The position numbers were made by a program, and so were the translations under genes. This document shows, in pieces, positions 9,617-17,978 of a stretch of 64,000 nt of DNA. Source of the DNA: Ectobacillus polymachus (GTDB lineage Bacteria; Bacillota; Bacilli; Bacillales; Bacillaceae_G); NCBI RefSeq assembly GCF_048159605.1, contig NZ_JBLREB010000001.1, positions 992,001 through 1,056,000 on the forward strand. Reading direction: 5' to 3'. Position 1 is the stretch's first letter, and every line of letters begins with the position of its first letter. The notes under the pieces are model-generated. The model had not been told where the DNA came from. It searched no databases and saw nothing but the letters and a program-made list of their open reading frames with translations.

Positions 9617-10579
9617 TTATACATAAGCACGGACAACATCATCTATATGTTTCATCGCTCGATCCTCTAAAACAGGCCGAAAATCTATATAATATTGATA
9701 GGCGAAGCAAAGACCAGAAAATAGATCGATTGTTGGCGTATACAAACCATCCTTCTGTAATTTCTGACAGTCTAATAAATAGGTTATATTTCGAAAAGGA
9801 AAATAATTTCTCGTTACAAGATTCATATCAGAGATCAAGCTCTCATCAATTTTACTTGTATACGCTCGCTTCTTAACAACCCTTTCCGCAGTTGAAATAA
9901 GTGTCTCCCAAGTAATTGGATCCGGATAACTGAGATTATAAGCTTGGCCATTCGATTCCTTATTAGACATCACACTCTCTAAAACACGAACGGCATCGCG
10001 AATATGAATAAATTGTACATGGGAGTTACCTGATGGATAAGGTATAGGAAGCTCCTGCTCGATTCGATTAAAAAAATATGCCTCTCGGTTCAAATTGTTT
10101 CCTTCTCCATATATGTAAGACGGTCTGAAAATGGTAATAGGTAATCCATTATCCTTATGCATTCGAAATAAAAACTGTTCAGCCTCTTGCTTTTGTAATC
10201 CGTATATACCCCAATTTATATTTTCTCCGCATGGAAAATCTTCTTTTATAACAGATTTCGATGGTTTATATACAGCTCCCGAACTGAAAAATACATATCG
10301 TTTTAGCTTTTCCGTTTGGATAAATGGAATCAGCTTCTCTACCTGATCACGTGTATAAGCAGAAATATCGAAAATAAAATCATATTCCTTATATGCTAGA
10401 TTGTCTTTTAAATCATCAGGATTATTACGATCACCAATGAAATGCTTGCGATACCCCTCATAATCTATCTGCTTCAACCCTCTTGTAAAAATATCAACAG
10501 TATAGCCTAAGTGAATAAAATGCTTAGCTAAGGCTTTACTGACAAACTGACTTCCACCCATCACTAAGATTGTAAACAT
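9617..10579 (-). CDS. NAD-dependent epimerase/dehydratase family protein (extended SDR)
   Basis: A 320-residue extended short-chain dehydrogenase. The N-terminal nucleotide-binding loop is MGGSQFVSKAL, a variant of GxxGxxG. The active site is YVFFSSGAVY (Ser) and YGLQKQE (YxxxK, about residue 127), and IFRPSYIYGEG follows as in sugar-nucleotide epimerases. It likely acts on a sugar nucleotide or related metabolite, but it sits away from the polysaccharide locus and has no pathway partner nearby. The ATG is preceded by AGGAGATGAATCG. Confidence 0.8.
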   Translation of the reverse strand: MFTILVMGGSQFVSKALAKHFIHLGYTVDIFTRGLKQIDYEGYRKHFIGDRNNPDDLKDNLAYKEYDFIFDISAYTRDQVEKLIPFIQTEKLKRYVFFSSGAVYKPSKSVIKEDFPCGENINWGIYGLQKQEAEQFLFRMHKDNGLPITIFRPSYIYGEGNNLNREAYFFNRIEQELPIPYPSGNSHVQFIHIRDAVRVLESVMSNKESNGQAYNLSYPDPITWETLISTAERVVKKRAYTSKIDESLISDMNLVTRNYFPFRNITYLLDCQKLQKDGLYTPTIDLFSGLCFAYQYYIDFRPVLEDRAMKHIDDVVRAYV

Positions 10580-10822
10580 CGATTCATCTCCTAATCATTT
10601 CTGATAAACGTTTTTCTTTCCTGATCCACTTTATATAATAAATCACCCATTCATTATTCATATTTTACCATGGTAAATTATTGATATGAAGAATGTTCTT
10701 TATCATGATTCTCATATATTTATACTATCTCTTAGAAAGGTACTCCTTATTACATCTCAGTTCATGCCTTTATTGTTATTTTTTTATTTATTCATAGATG
10801 AAAAGAAAAGCCAGGGAGGAGC

Positions 10823-11287
10823 ATGGATATGACACAATGTAATCCACCAAAATTAGCGGTAAAATATGTCCGACCAGCCAATGACGAAAAGCCTGTACAC
10901 GGCCGTAAATATACACTAATCCATTCAAATGGAACAGGAGATCTTTTATTAACTATTAATTACAGCTATGACCTTGAAACAATTGATGAAAAGATGCGCG
11001 ATGAAGTTCTTGCCGAATGGATGATTGCTCCGGACCACGTCCCTGCTTTATTTGGAGTCGTACTCGTAAGTAACGGACAATTTTCAGAAGAGATAGCAAT
11101 GCAAAGATTTACCATTTTCGAACAAGAAATGACTACTTCCCTGCAAGGAATTATACAGGGAGATGAGAAATTCTTTAGAACCTACCCAGCATTGCAAAAT
11201 GCCCCCATTTATATTTATTTTCAATCTATTTATCCTGCCTATGCCGGATTATATTATTATGGAACACCTAAACAATACCTTTCATAA
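10823..11287 (+). CDS. Staygreen (SGR) family protein, Mg-dechelatase homologue
   Basis: A 154-residue protein matching the Staygreen family: HGRKYTLIHSNGTGDLLLTI near residue 26, MRDEVLAEW (about 59-67) and the C-terminal APIYIYFQSIYPAYAGLYYY. Plant SGR removes the central Mg from chlorophyll a, and bacterial homologues with dechelatase activity are known from non-photosynthetic bacteria. The natural substrate in Bacillus is unknown. The GGGAGGAGC box precedes the ATG directly; the second ATG (10829) is a possible alternative. No chlorophyll or haem genes lie nearby. Confidence 0.85.
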   Translation: MDMTQCNPPKLAVKYVRPANDEKPVHGRKYTLIHSNGTGDLLLTINYSYDLETIDEKMRDEVLAEWMIAPDHVPALFGVVLVSNGQFSEEIAMQRFTIFEQEMTTSLQGIIQGDEKFFRTYPALQNAPIYIYFQSIYPAYAGLYYYGTPKQYLS

Positions 11288-11381
11288 GACCTTCAAGACT
11301 CTTTCCGTTTCGTTCATTGACGAATGCTTCGTTCGTTTTTATACTAATAAAAGCAATTATAGTTAGGATTAGGTGATACCC

Positions 11382-12449
11382 ATGGATTTTCAAATACACT
11401 ATCTCTCCTTTTACGTCGTTCAAGTGGAAGGTAAAGGAGAGCAAACGACGAAGTATTATAAACATTTTCAAACATTAGATCATGCAGAATATGAAGACAG
11501 TGCTTTAAAGACTTTTTTGGATGGTGAACTGATGAAAATTTCAAAACGTAAGGTAGATCGCCATCCAAAGTCCGAGCAAGTACCAACGAAAATTGGCTAT
11601 TTTATTGTGGAACCAGGTCATGAGCTTGCTTCCAATCCAAACCACAACATGTTACAACGTGTCCGATTTGCAGAAAACAAAGAAGATTTTCGCACGTGCA
11701 GTGAAGCGGTCGTAGCCTCCTATGTAGACACAAGCGCTGTTCGCGGTGGGGTATTTCTTACTGTTACTGCAACATTACGTGAATATTTCGACGCTCCTTT
11801 TTTATTTCTATTAAAATGTGATTTTGAACCAAAGGTTGCCTCCATTTCAGACGAAGCAACGCTTATCAACAACGTAGAAATGGCAATCACAACGAAAAAT
11901 ATGAAATCCATCCAATACCCCTACATGCCAGAAGAAGGCATGATAGAAGAACGAGAATTGAAAATACATCAATCCTCTCACGCCCGTTATTTTGAAGACT
12001 TCTTAAAGTTTGTCGAGTATGAACAATCAATGCCAGAAATTATGAAACGTGAAGTTATGACGATGGTATACGACGAAATCGAGGAAGTATTTCAAGAAGG
12101 CAGCGAGGAACGAGAAAAATTCGACGAATCAATGGAAATTTGGGCTGCCAGTCCAAAACGTGAAATTCAAGAACATTTTAGTACGGAAGAAGTAATCGAA
12201 GCATCTGCTCAAATCGCCCAGCGTGCGCCAGACGTGGAGTTAAAACTAAAGGCAGACCATATAGCTGTGAAGGGATTGCTGACAGACTTTGGAGAGCAAA
12301 TCCATATTGCCAAGGTGAATGAACGATATGTCGTCATGATTGAGGCAGATTCTCTTGTATTTGAGAAGGGATTTTCTCCAATTGAGTTTTTAAAGCCAGA
12401 TGAAATTGGAACGGTGATGGAGCGGATTGTAAGGAAAAAAGAAAACTGA
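11382..12449 (+). CDS. DUF3900 family protein
   Basis: A 355-residue cytosolic protein starting MDFQIHYLSFYVVQVEGKG. I believe it belongs to DUF3900, found in Bacillus and of unknown function, with a distant resemblance in architecture to nucleoid-associated YejK-type proteins. There are no signal peptide or membrane segments; the middle is acidic and helical (EEVFQEGSEEREKFDESMEI). ATG 11382 lies behind AGGTGA; a GTG at 11373 is in frame but overlaps that box. It follows the Staygreen gene by about 95 nt and may share its transcript. A terminator follows. Confidence 0.7.
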   Translation: MDFQIHYLSFYVVQVEGKGEQTTKYYKHFQTLDHAEYEDSALKTFLDGELMKISKRKVDRHPKSEQVPTKIGYFIVEPGHELASNPNHNMLQRVRFAENKEDFRTCSEAVVASYVDTSAVRGGVFLTVTATLREYFDAPFLFLLKCDFEPKVASISDEATLINNVEMAITTKNMKSIQYPYMPEEGMIEERELKIHQSSHARYFEDFLKFVEYEQSMPEIMKREVMTMVYDEIEEVFQEGSEEREKFDESMEIWAASPKREIQEHFSTEEVIEASAQIAQRAPDVELKLKADHIAVKGLLTDFGEQIHIAKVNERYVVMIEADSLVFEKGFSPIEFLKPDEIGTVMERIVRKKEN

Positions 12450-12530
12450 TGTATGTGATCACATTTGTGACCACAAATCACTAAAATTTACGGTTTTAAC
12501 ATTGAATAAAAGCTTACAAAATACTATTTT

Positions 12531-12562
12531 AACGAATGCCAATATAAGGCGTTCGTTTTTTT
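12531..12562 (+). terminator. Terminator after DUF3900 gene
   Basis: AACGAATGCC AATATAA GGCGTTCGTT (one G-T pair) followed by a T-run. Confidence 0.85.
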
Positions 12563-12696
12563 ACTTGTAAATATACAACTATATTGTGATGACTAAAAAT
12601 ATATGGATACTAAAACAGTTGAATTATAGTTTTACAACCAAGTGATGCACAATATTTTTTAGTGTCATATGTATCACTTCTCAAAGTTGTGCAATA

Positions 12697-12733
12697 TTAA
12701 AAAACGCTCTTTATTTTAATCTAGAAGAGCGTT
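12697..12733 (-). terminator. Terminator downstream of decayed leftward genes
   Basis: AACGCTCTT / AAGAGCGTT perfect 9-bp hairpin followed on the minus strand by TTTTTTAAT. The only leftward genes in front of it are the decayed ones at 12767-13245, so it is probably their surviving terminator. Confidence 0.65.
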
Positions 12734-12766
12734 AAATGCAATTTTAAATAATTCATCTACATTTTT

Positions 12767-12906
12767 TCAACAAGATGAAATCGTCTCTGTCTTTGTGAAC
12801 AAGTTATTCACACATATATTATCCAATGCTCAATATGGTAATTGAAATTTTGTAAATCACCAAACTTTGATAACTCAGCATATTGTTCAATGTTTCCTGA
12901 CTCCAT
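12767..12906 (-). pseudogene. Truncated 5' fragment of a small gene (possibly replication or HTH type)
   Basis: A very strong ribosome binding site (GGAAAGGAGGGG) precedes ATG 12904-12906, which opens MESGNIEQYAELSKFGDLQN and ends after 32 residues at TGA 12808-12810. A neighbouring frame continues as VNNLFTKTE and stops at 12767. This resembles the N-terminus of small helix-turn-helix or replication-type proteins of Bacillus mobile DNA, interrupted by a frameshift and lacking the rest. The resemblance is from memory and not certain. Confidence 0.5.
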
Positions 12907-12951
12907 CCTTTTCCCCTCCTTTCCTTAGGCATAGTTAAAGAAAGGTACACC

Positions 12952-13245
12952 TTATTTAAACGAGTTTGAAGGCGTACCACTGTTGTACTCAATCATATGT
13001 AAATCTGGATCAATATTCATCTTACATGTTTCTCAAATGCACGACCTAACTCTACATTCCAGTCATGAACTTAAATGACTTATCCATTATTCTTAATTAA
13101 AGTTAATATAGCTTGAGCAATTACAAGTTCATTAATCTCACAATCTGCTTTATAAAGTGCTTCCTCATGTGATGCTGCTTTCACTATCAAAGAAATTAGA
13201 ATAGTGATTCGATAGCACCCTTCAAAAACTGTTTCAATGAGTAAA
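12952..13245 (-). pseudogene. Decayed small gene
   Basis: Coding-like segments occur in successive frames: SLKQFLKGAIESLF; then VKAASHEEALYKADCEINEL up to KNNG; then DWNVELGRAFEKH; then a terminal IDPDLHMIEYNSGTPSNSFK ending at TAA 12952-12954. Several stops and frameshifts separate them. Together they suggest one former protein of about 90 residues, directly downstream of the gene at 13254-13802. The family is not recognised. Confidence 0.4.
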
Positions 13246-13253
13246 AGTTATAT

Positions 13254-13802
13254 TTATTTTAAGGCATAGTAAGGATTTTCAACCAACGGAATTCCTGTTG
13301 TTTCATATCTAATGAATTGATTTTCACCGTCCCATTCTTCATCAACGCACATTACTCTTCTTAAACCAAATCCATCTAATTTTTTATCTTCTTCCTTTGT
13401 TATTAGAGCTGTAAAGTAATACTTTAATAGAATATTATAGATATTGTCTCCATCTGGTGACTCTTTTTGTAATTCTTCGATTATGTCTTTAAAATAAATG
13501 TTTTTACAAACTACGTGTTCTTTTATAAACGAAGTTTTTTTCTTAGCTTCATATATTTGTAGTGCGGTTAGCGAAATGTATTTATGTACCCCCAAGCCAC
13601 TCCAATCATAATTTATATCTAAAATTTCTTTTGCAGAAGACTTTAGGCATCTATAAACAAATCCTTGAATGAAGTTTGTACTATTATTAAATGTATGTAC
13701 GGATTCTGGGTCCATTAATTTTATTGCTTTATAATTTCTAATTAACCATACTGATGCCTTCTTATAGACTAGCTTCTCAGCAGAAGTTATATATTTTAAC
13801 AT
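13254..13802 (-). CDS. Hypothetical protein
   Basis: A 182-residue protein that I do not recognise. It has no signal peptide or membrane helix; it is rich in Lys, Tyr and Glu and contains YDWSGLGVHKYISLTALQIY in the middle. The start at 13802 (MLKYITSAEKL) has a weak GAGGGA box; an in-frame ATG at 13847 has none. Very low GC and neighbours that are decayed mobile-DNA genes suggest that it arrived by transfer and may be cargo of the old element. Confidence 0.5.
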   Translation of the reverse strand: MLKYITSAEKLVYKKASVWLIRNYKAIKLMDPESVHTFNNSTNFIQGFVYRCLKSSAKEILDINYDWSGLGVHKYISLTALQIYEAKKKTSFIKEHVVCKNIYFKDIIEELQKESPDGDNIYNILLKYYFTALITKEEDKKLDGFGLRRVMCVDEEWDGENQFIRYETTGIPLVENPYYALK

Positions 13803-14002
13803 TTTTAATCCCTCACAAATCAAAATATAAATAATTCGTTTTTTCATTATAAAAAAATAATTTCATTTTATCTAGGTATTCACATACTCCATAACAGCCA
13901 TAATCCCCATATAAAGTTCCTACCACTCATTCACCTTTAATTTTTCAGTACATAGTTTTTAATCACAAACCGGACTGAATCTTAATAATCTTTTTACAAA
14001 AA

Positions 14003-14437
14003 GAAAGGCCACCAGCAATTTTTATCATATAAATAAGAGTCCTAAGAATGGTAAAGCAAGAGGTATACAATTAACTACTTCACTCACAAATTTACTTCAG
14101 GAACTTAAAGTACAGAATAATAAAAGAAAAAAATCCTTGGAAAACCTACAATCCTTTAAATCTTGTCTTTTGTAATTCGAAGGAAAATATCTGTGCACCA
14201 TCGGAGATAACAAGAGCTATGAAGCGAGCATTAAAAGCCGTAAATCTTCCTAACATTAGGCTTCATGATTTACTCCATACTCACGCAACAATCTTATTGC
14301 AGACAGGTATCCACCCTAAATTTGGTAGTTAGGGATTAGGGCATACAAAAATCGGTATAACTTTGGTTACATATTCAGAAGTAACTAGTACTATTGATGA
14401 ACAAGCAGTTGATACTTTAGAATATATGTTAGATTAG
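14003..14437 (+). pseudogene. Tyrosine integrase (phage-type recombinase), C-terminal remnant
   Basis: An upstream frame reads NKSPKNGKARGIQLTTSLTN, like the KT..S.R.I.L segment of phage integrases. After a frameshift the reading continues as SEITRAMKRALKAVNLPNIR, LHDLLHTHATILLQTG, then an in-frame TAG (14330-14332), then GLGHTKIGITLVTYSE and ends DTLEYMLD at TAG 14435-14437. The box II motif should be HDLRHTHA; the catalytic Arg is replaced by Leu. His of GLGHTK and the TY tyrosine remain. With a frameshift, a stop and a lost catalytic residue, it is clearly inactive. Confidence 0.85.
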
Positions 14438-14547
14438 AATTTAGGGAAAAATATCCAATACTTTCGCGGCACACAAAAACAAAAAAGACTGAGTGCCCTC
14501 TGGTCTATAAAAAAAGAAATTCATGATATCCCTTGATATAAATGCCA

Positions 14548-14617
14548 TGGCGGGACTGCGTAGGAATCGAACACATCAGCGACTACACCAACGGCTCAAG
14601 CGGTTTTGAAGACTGTG
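14548..14617 (-). tRNA. 3' fragment of a tRNA (selC-like, UCA anticodon), probable att scar
   Basis: Read on the minus strand, the segment has an anticodon-loop-like CTTCAAA (anticodon UCA) with a partly mutated stem, a long variable region, a TTCGATT T-loop and the acceptor end GCAGTCCCGCCA. The matching 5' acceptor half (GGGACTGC) and D-arm are absent. Long variable arm plus UCA suggest a selenocysteine tRNA. Its position about 110 bp from a dead integrase fits an attachment-site duplicate left by an integrated element. Not a functional tRNA. Confidence 0.5.
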
Positions 14618-14667
14618 GGGACAATAATAGATTATCCACTCATTAATGTTTGAAATGAGGTTTTAAC

Positions 14668-15078
14668 ATGACTTACAAACGGAATAGATTGTGGTATGCA
14701 GTTATGATCATAATTGTGATCGTTGCAGGGTTATATTCAAGAAAGATGGCTAAGGTTATACCAGATTTTTTAAATACATATTTAGGTGACGCTCTGTGGG
14801 CTTTAATGATTTTTATTGGTTTTGGTTTTATTTTTAGAACGATGAAAACAAAGTTCGTTGCATTACTAGCATTATCATTTTGCTATCTTATAGAATTCAG
14901 CCAATTGTATCATGCTAATTGGATTGATCATATCAGGGAAACAACTTTAGGCGGTTTGGTATTAGGATATGGATTTTTATGGAGCGACTTATTCTCTTAC
15001 TCTATAGGAATTGGAATAGGTGTAATGATTGAGCTTTTATTTGCAGTAATTCGAAGACCTAAAGAAGCAAATCAGTAA
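14668..15078 (+). CDS. DUF2809 membrane protein
   Basis: A 136-residue protein with about four membrane helices. It carries the DUF2809 signatures YLGDALWALMIF (about residues 38-49), CYLIEFSQLYHANWIDHIR and TLGGLVLGYGFLWSDL. The family is small and uncharacterised (B. subtilis YjgA-like). The start is preceded by GAAATGAGGTTTTAAC. It probably marks the right border of the mobile-DNA scar and the return to ordinary chromosome. Confidence 0.8.
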   Translation: MTYKRNRLWYAVMIIIVIVAGLYSRKMAKVIPDFLNTYLGDALWALMIFIGFGFIFRTMKTKFVALLALSFCYLIEFSQLYHANWIDHIRETTLGGLVLGYGFLWSDLFSYSIGIGIGVMIELLFAVIRRPKEANQ

Positions 15079-15095
15079 AATCAAAAAAGCCATCA

Positions 15096-15122
15096 TAGAA
15101 AGTCATTTTTACTGACTTTCTA
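15096..15122. terminator. Hairpin between DUF2809 and the leftward locus
   Basis: TAGAAAGTCA / TGACTTTCTA, 10 bp, without a good T-tail on the plus strand; about 100 bp beyond the last gene of the leftward polysaccharide transcript. Weak terminator candidate. Confidence 0.4.
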
Positions 15123-15228
15123 GACAACCTATTCTTACTTTCTAATACTATTTAAAAAAATGAAGAACTTGTAATGGAATTAACCTGTAACATTGGTATG
15201 AACTGATCTTCTACACAATTGTTTTTAC

Positions 15229-15909
15229 TTAAACTTCTCCCTTCTCTATTTCTCTTATTAACATGAATGGTTCGGCGGCATCTACGCCAATATGCTTCCC
15301 CCAGAATTTTGCCACCTGATTTAATGATTCTAACGATCGTGGATGAGGATAACTCCGAAGTTCGCTTTGATATTGTCTCATTGCTTCTAATTTTTTCGGT
15401 AAATAGTCAGTTATGTCGACATAAACATTTGGTAAGAAGGCATTGTTTGAAGTTTGAGCACTCCATTCTGTAGAAGATGGGGTATTATAGGCCAATACTC
15501 TCCTAACAGAATAGTCGCCTATTGGCCTTACGGCAACCATGGTCGCTTCGAATACAACTTGATGATCATTATTAATATCGCCATAAAAATGTGTATACAC
15601 AATTTCCGGTTTTATATTTAGAGCAGCCTTTGCTACTTGTTCATTTAAGTCTGCTTTTGGAATAGTATCTAGTTTCATATCTGGAAGATCAAGATAGATA
15701 ACTTCAGTAATTCCTAGAGTTTCTTTTACTTTTTCTAATTCCAATTTTTTTTGCTGTATTTTTCCAACTTGGTTTTTATACTGGGTTGATGATCCTTCGG
15801 TTACCATCAGAATAAAAACTTCATCTCCCTTATCTACATGCCTGGCAATCGTACCTCCTACCCCCAACACCTCATCATCTGGATGTGCAGCTATTATTAA
15901 CACGCGCAT
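15229..15909 (-). CDS. PIG-L/LmbE family N-deacetylase (1)
   Basis: A 226-residue zinc-dependent deacetylase of the LmbE/PIG-L family. The metal site AHPDDE (residues 8-13) is followed by VGGTIARHVDKGD and the later HFYGDINNDHQVV with the third ligand His (about 112-116). Members remove acetyl groups from GlcNAc-type sugars, including sugar nucleotides and bacillithiol precursors. Here it is the last gene of the leftward polysaccharide cluster, just after WbqC, so a glycan-precursor substrate is likely. AAAGGTGG precedes the ATG. A second, diverged copy is at 23620-24288. Confidence 0.85.
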   Translation of the reverse strand: MRVLIIAAHPDDEVLGVGGTIARHVDKGDEVFILMVTEGSSTQYKNQVGKIQQKKLELEKVKETLGITEVIYLDLPDMKLDTIPKADLNEQVAKAALNIKPEIVYTHFYGDINNDHQVVFEATMVAVRPIGDYSVRRVLAYNTPSSTEWSAQTSNNAFLPNVYVDITDYLPKKLEAMRQYQSELRSYPHPRSLESLNQVAKFWGKHIGVDAAEPFMLIREIEKGEV

Positions 15910-15957
15910 TATCGCATCCCACCTTTGTATGAATTCCTTACAAGTAAATCAAAAATA

Positions 15958-16668
15958 TCACCATAAAAAGTTCTCAGCATATTTCATTGCCTCATTAGGA
16001 GCTTCGAAATAAAAATCTAATGCCGTACACCCTTTGACAAAATTCCCGCCATGGCTCTGAGGGTACTCTGGCTGAGTAAATTGTTGATATTCAACTTTAA
16101 TCCCGGCATTATCGAAAATCTCATCCCTCATATACCCTTTTGCTCCCATACCAGAAAGATAAATATCACCGTCTACTTCCTTTGTAATATTTAGCATAAG
16201 CTCATCTTTTGTTCCTCTTGTGTTAAGATCAGAAGCCTTTATATACGTAACATCCATTTTATAGAGGTCAAACGTAAACAACATGGATTCGAAAATAAGA
16301 TCATATACGGTGTTGTAATGACTTTCTAGCAACAAATGGTGCAAACGATCTTTACATTGACTCCAACCCGGTGTCTTATTGTATCGATGCCTTAAAGTCT
16401 GAAAATGGTGCTCCAATATTATGTTCTGAGACTCAGCAAATAAAAGATTTCTTATTTCAAGATGATCAATTTGATGATTTTTTGCATTAACAGGAATAGT
16501 CAAATATTTTGGCCCTTTTTGCGTAGAATACATACATCGATGTTGGTAATCACGTTTCGTAAATTGAACGTTATCTAAGATGACAAATAGATCACTATTG
16601 GCTATTTTGTGCAATAATCCTAACCATGTAAAGTATTGAGGTTGATGGATTGAAACTTTTTTTGTCAA
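15958..16668 (-). CDS. wbqC: WbqC family protein
   Basis: A 236-residue protein of the WbqC-like family, with the N-terminal signature IHQPQYFTWLG (residues 7-17), NVQFTKRDYQHRC and a C-terminal HGGNFVKGCTALDF. WbqC homologues occur in O-antigen and capsule loci next to amino-sugar genes and are thought to help attach an acyl or amino-acid substituent; the mechanism is not settled. The start is TTG behind GGGGGAG. The gene is followed after 48 nt by PIG-L (1), a pairing that fits deacetylation followed by re-acylation of an amino sugar. Confidence 0.8.
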   Translation of the reverse strand: MTKKVSIHQPQYFTWLGLLHKIANSDLFVILDNVQFTKRDYQHRCMYSTQKGPKYLTIPVNAKNHQIDHLEIRNLLFAESQNIILEHHFQTLRHRYNKTPGWSQCKDRLHHLLLESHYNTVYDLIFESMLFTFDLYKMDVTYIKASDLNTRGTKDELMLNITKEVDGDIYLSGMGAKGYMRDEIFDNAGIKVEYQQFTQPEYPQSHGGNFVKGCTALDFYFEAPNEAMKYAENFLW

Positions 16669-16892
16669 TATTCTCTCCCCCTTAACATGTCAACGTTCCT
16701 TCCAATTCCATTACTGTACTGATTTCGCTACTTTATAACATGAGAGAAGAGGTGATTTCACAATTAGGAGAAGTTCCACAGATCATTTGTATGAAGAAAG
16801 GAATATGTTTATTCTTTTGTTCTGTTAATCATATATTTACACGAACCGAGAATGATAGAATGCAATTATCTATTAGAAAAGAATAGTAGTTA

Positions 16893-17498
16893 TTAATCTT
16901 TCACATCGCTACGATTCCCTTTAAAAACTGGCATAGTAGCGTGACCTGCTTGATTAATTCCTTCTGATTTAAAAACTATTATTGCTGTTAACAATAGGAT
17001 CTTTAAATCAAGAAACAAAGACCGATTGTTAACATACCATACATCTAATTTAAACTTTTCTTCCCATGTGATTGCATTCCGTCCATTTACTTGAACCCAA
17101 CCGGTTATCCCTGGTCTTACTTCATGACGTCTTGCTTGTTCTGGCGTGTAAAGAGGCAGATATTCCATCAATAAAGGACGTGGACCTACGAAGCTCATAT
17201 CACCTTTGACTACATTAAAAAGTTGCGGAAGTTCATCAATACTGTATCTCCTTAGAAACTTACCGAAAGATGTTAATCGCTTCTCATCTGGTAATAGTTT
17301 CCCGATACTATCTTTCTTATCTGTCATCGTACGAAACTTATATAAATAAAAGGGTTTTCCATTTAACCCTGGGCGTTGTTGTTTAAATATTACTGGTTTA
17401 CCCATATTAATAAGAATTAAAAATGCTGTTATTATCATAATCGGAAGTAAAAGTATTAAGCCAATGAAAGAGGCAACGAAATCAATTATTCTTTTCAT
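16893..17498 (-). CDS. Initiating sugar-phosphate transferase (PglC/WcaJ-type)
   Basis: A 201-residue monotopic phosphoglycosyl transferase that loads a sugar-phosphate from a UDP-sugar onto undecaprenyl phosphate. The N-terminal membrane helix (residues 3-30) is followed by FKQQRPGLNGKPFYLYKFRT, the catalytic DELPQLFNVVKGDMSFVGPR (Asp-Glu pair) and RPGITGWVQVNGRNA. Start 17498 (MKRIIDFV) is the usual N-terminus of this family, but it has no ribosome binding site. The frame stays open into an inserted repeat, where GTG 17562-17564 lies 10 nt behind a perfect AAAGGAGG and would add 22 residues. The insertion may have replaced the native leader. Confidence 0.85.
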   Translation of the reverse strand: MKRIIDFVASFIGLILLLPIMIITAFLILINMGKPVIFKQQRPGLNGKPFYLYKFRTMTDKKDSIGKLLPDEKRLTSFGKFLRRYSIDELPQLFNVVKGDMSFVGPRPLLMEYLPLYTPEQARRHEVRPGITGWVQVNGRNAITWEEKFKLDVWYVNNRSLFLDLKILLLTAIIVFKSEGINQAGHATMPVFKGNRSDVKD

Positions 17499-17504
17499 GT
17501 TATA

Positions 17505-17930
17505 GCACAGAACACCTGTGACTTCAGTCATGGGAGGAATGTGCGTTGGCGCACGCCAAAACACTCCTGTGCTGCCTCCTTTCGTGATATAATTTAATTT
17601 AGATAAAGGAGAAAACCGTTGAATATGGAAGGCACTCCCTTACTCGTTTTGCTCTTTGACAAGATATGAGGTTGTTACAAAAAGTCGTTTGTAGCGTAAA
17701 ATCTTAGACGCATTCGTCTGCTTAGTTGGATGTGGAAGTTAAGTACTGCCACTAGGCAACACCGCCTGCGTAACGGTTGCTATTTGGGTATATCCCTTGT
17801 AGTAGGGTAGCAGTCAATCTGCCCACGATGTAACACCACCCTAAGGAAGGAGTCAAAAGACGTTTGTACTTCTGGGTAGTTACAAGCTTGCGACTTCAGT
17901 CGTTAGTAATTGACGATGTTCCTCTCAATC
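17505..17930. mobile_element. IS200/IS605-like remnant with structured RNA-like block, no transposase
   Basis: Two copies of the palindromic tip GACTTCAGTC lie in the same orientation near 17514 and 17902, about 390 bp apart, typical of IS200/IS605 hairpin ends. Between them there is no tnpA or tnpB frame. The GC-richer block at about 17720-17890 is full of short complementary runs (GGGTATATCCC, CCCTTGTAGTAGGG, GGGTAGCAGTCAATCTGCCC), as expected for an omega/HEARO-type guide RNA encoded near such ends. I read it as a deletion derivative. Exact ends and RNA direction are uncertain. Confidence 0.55.
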
Positions 17931-17978
17931 AAAATTAAATTCCAGAATCAATTCAGAATATAATTAACGGAAAATAAA

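Noticed and set aside
13860..14000. Further integrase-like coding segment upstream of the remnant
   Set aside because: No recognisable motif in any frame; it cannot be supported.
14548..14617. An intact selenocysteine tRNA
   Set aside because: The 5' acceptor half and D-arm are missing and the anticodon and T stems carry mismatches.
17640..17740. A short tnpB or other protein-coding frame in the IS-like remnant
   Set aside because: All frames are short and none shows the zinc-finger or RuvC motifs of TnpB.
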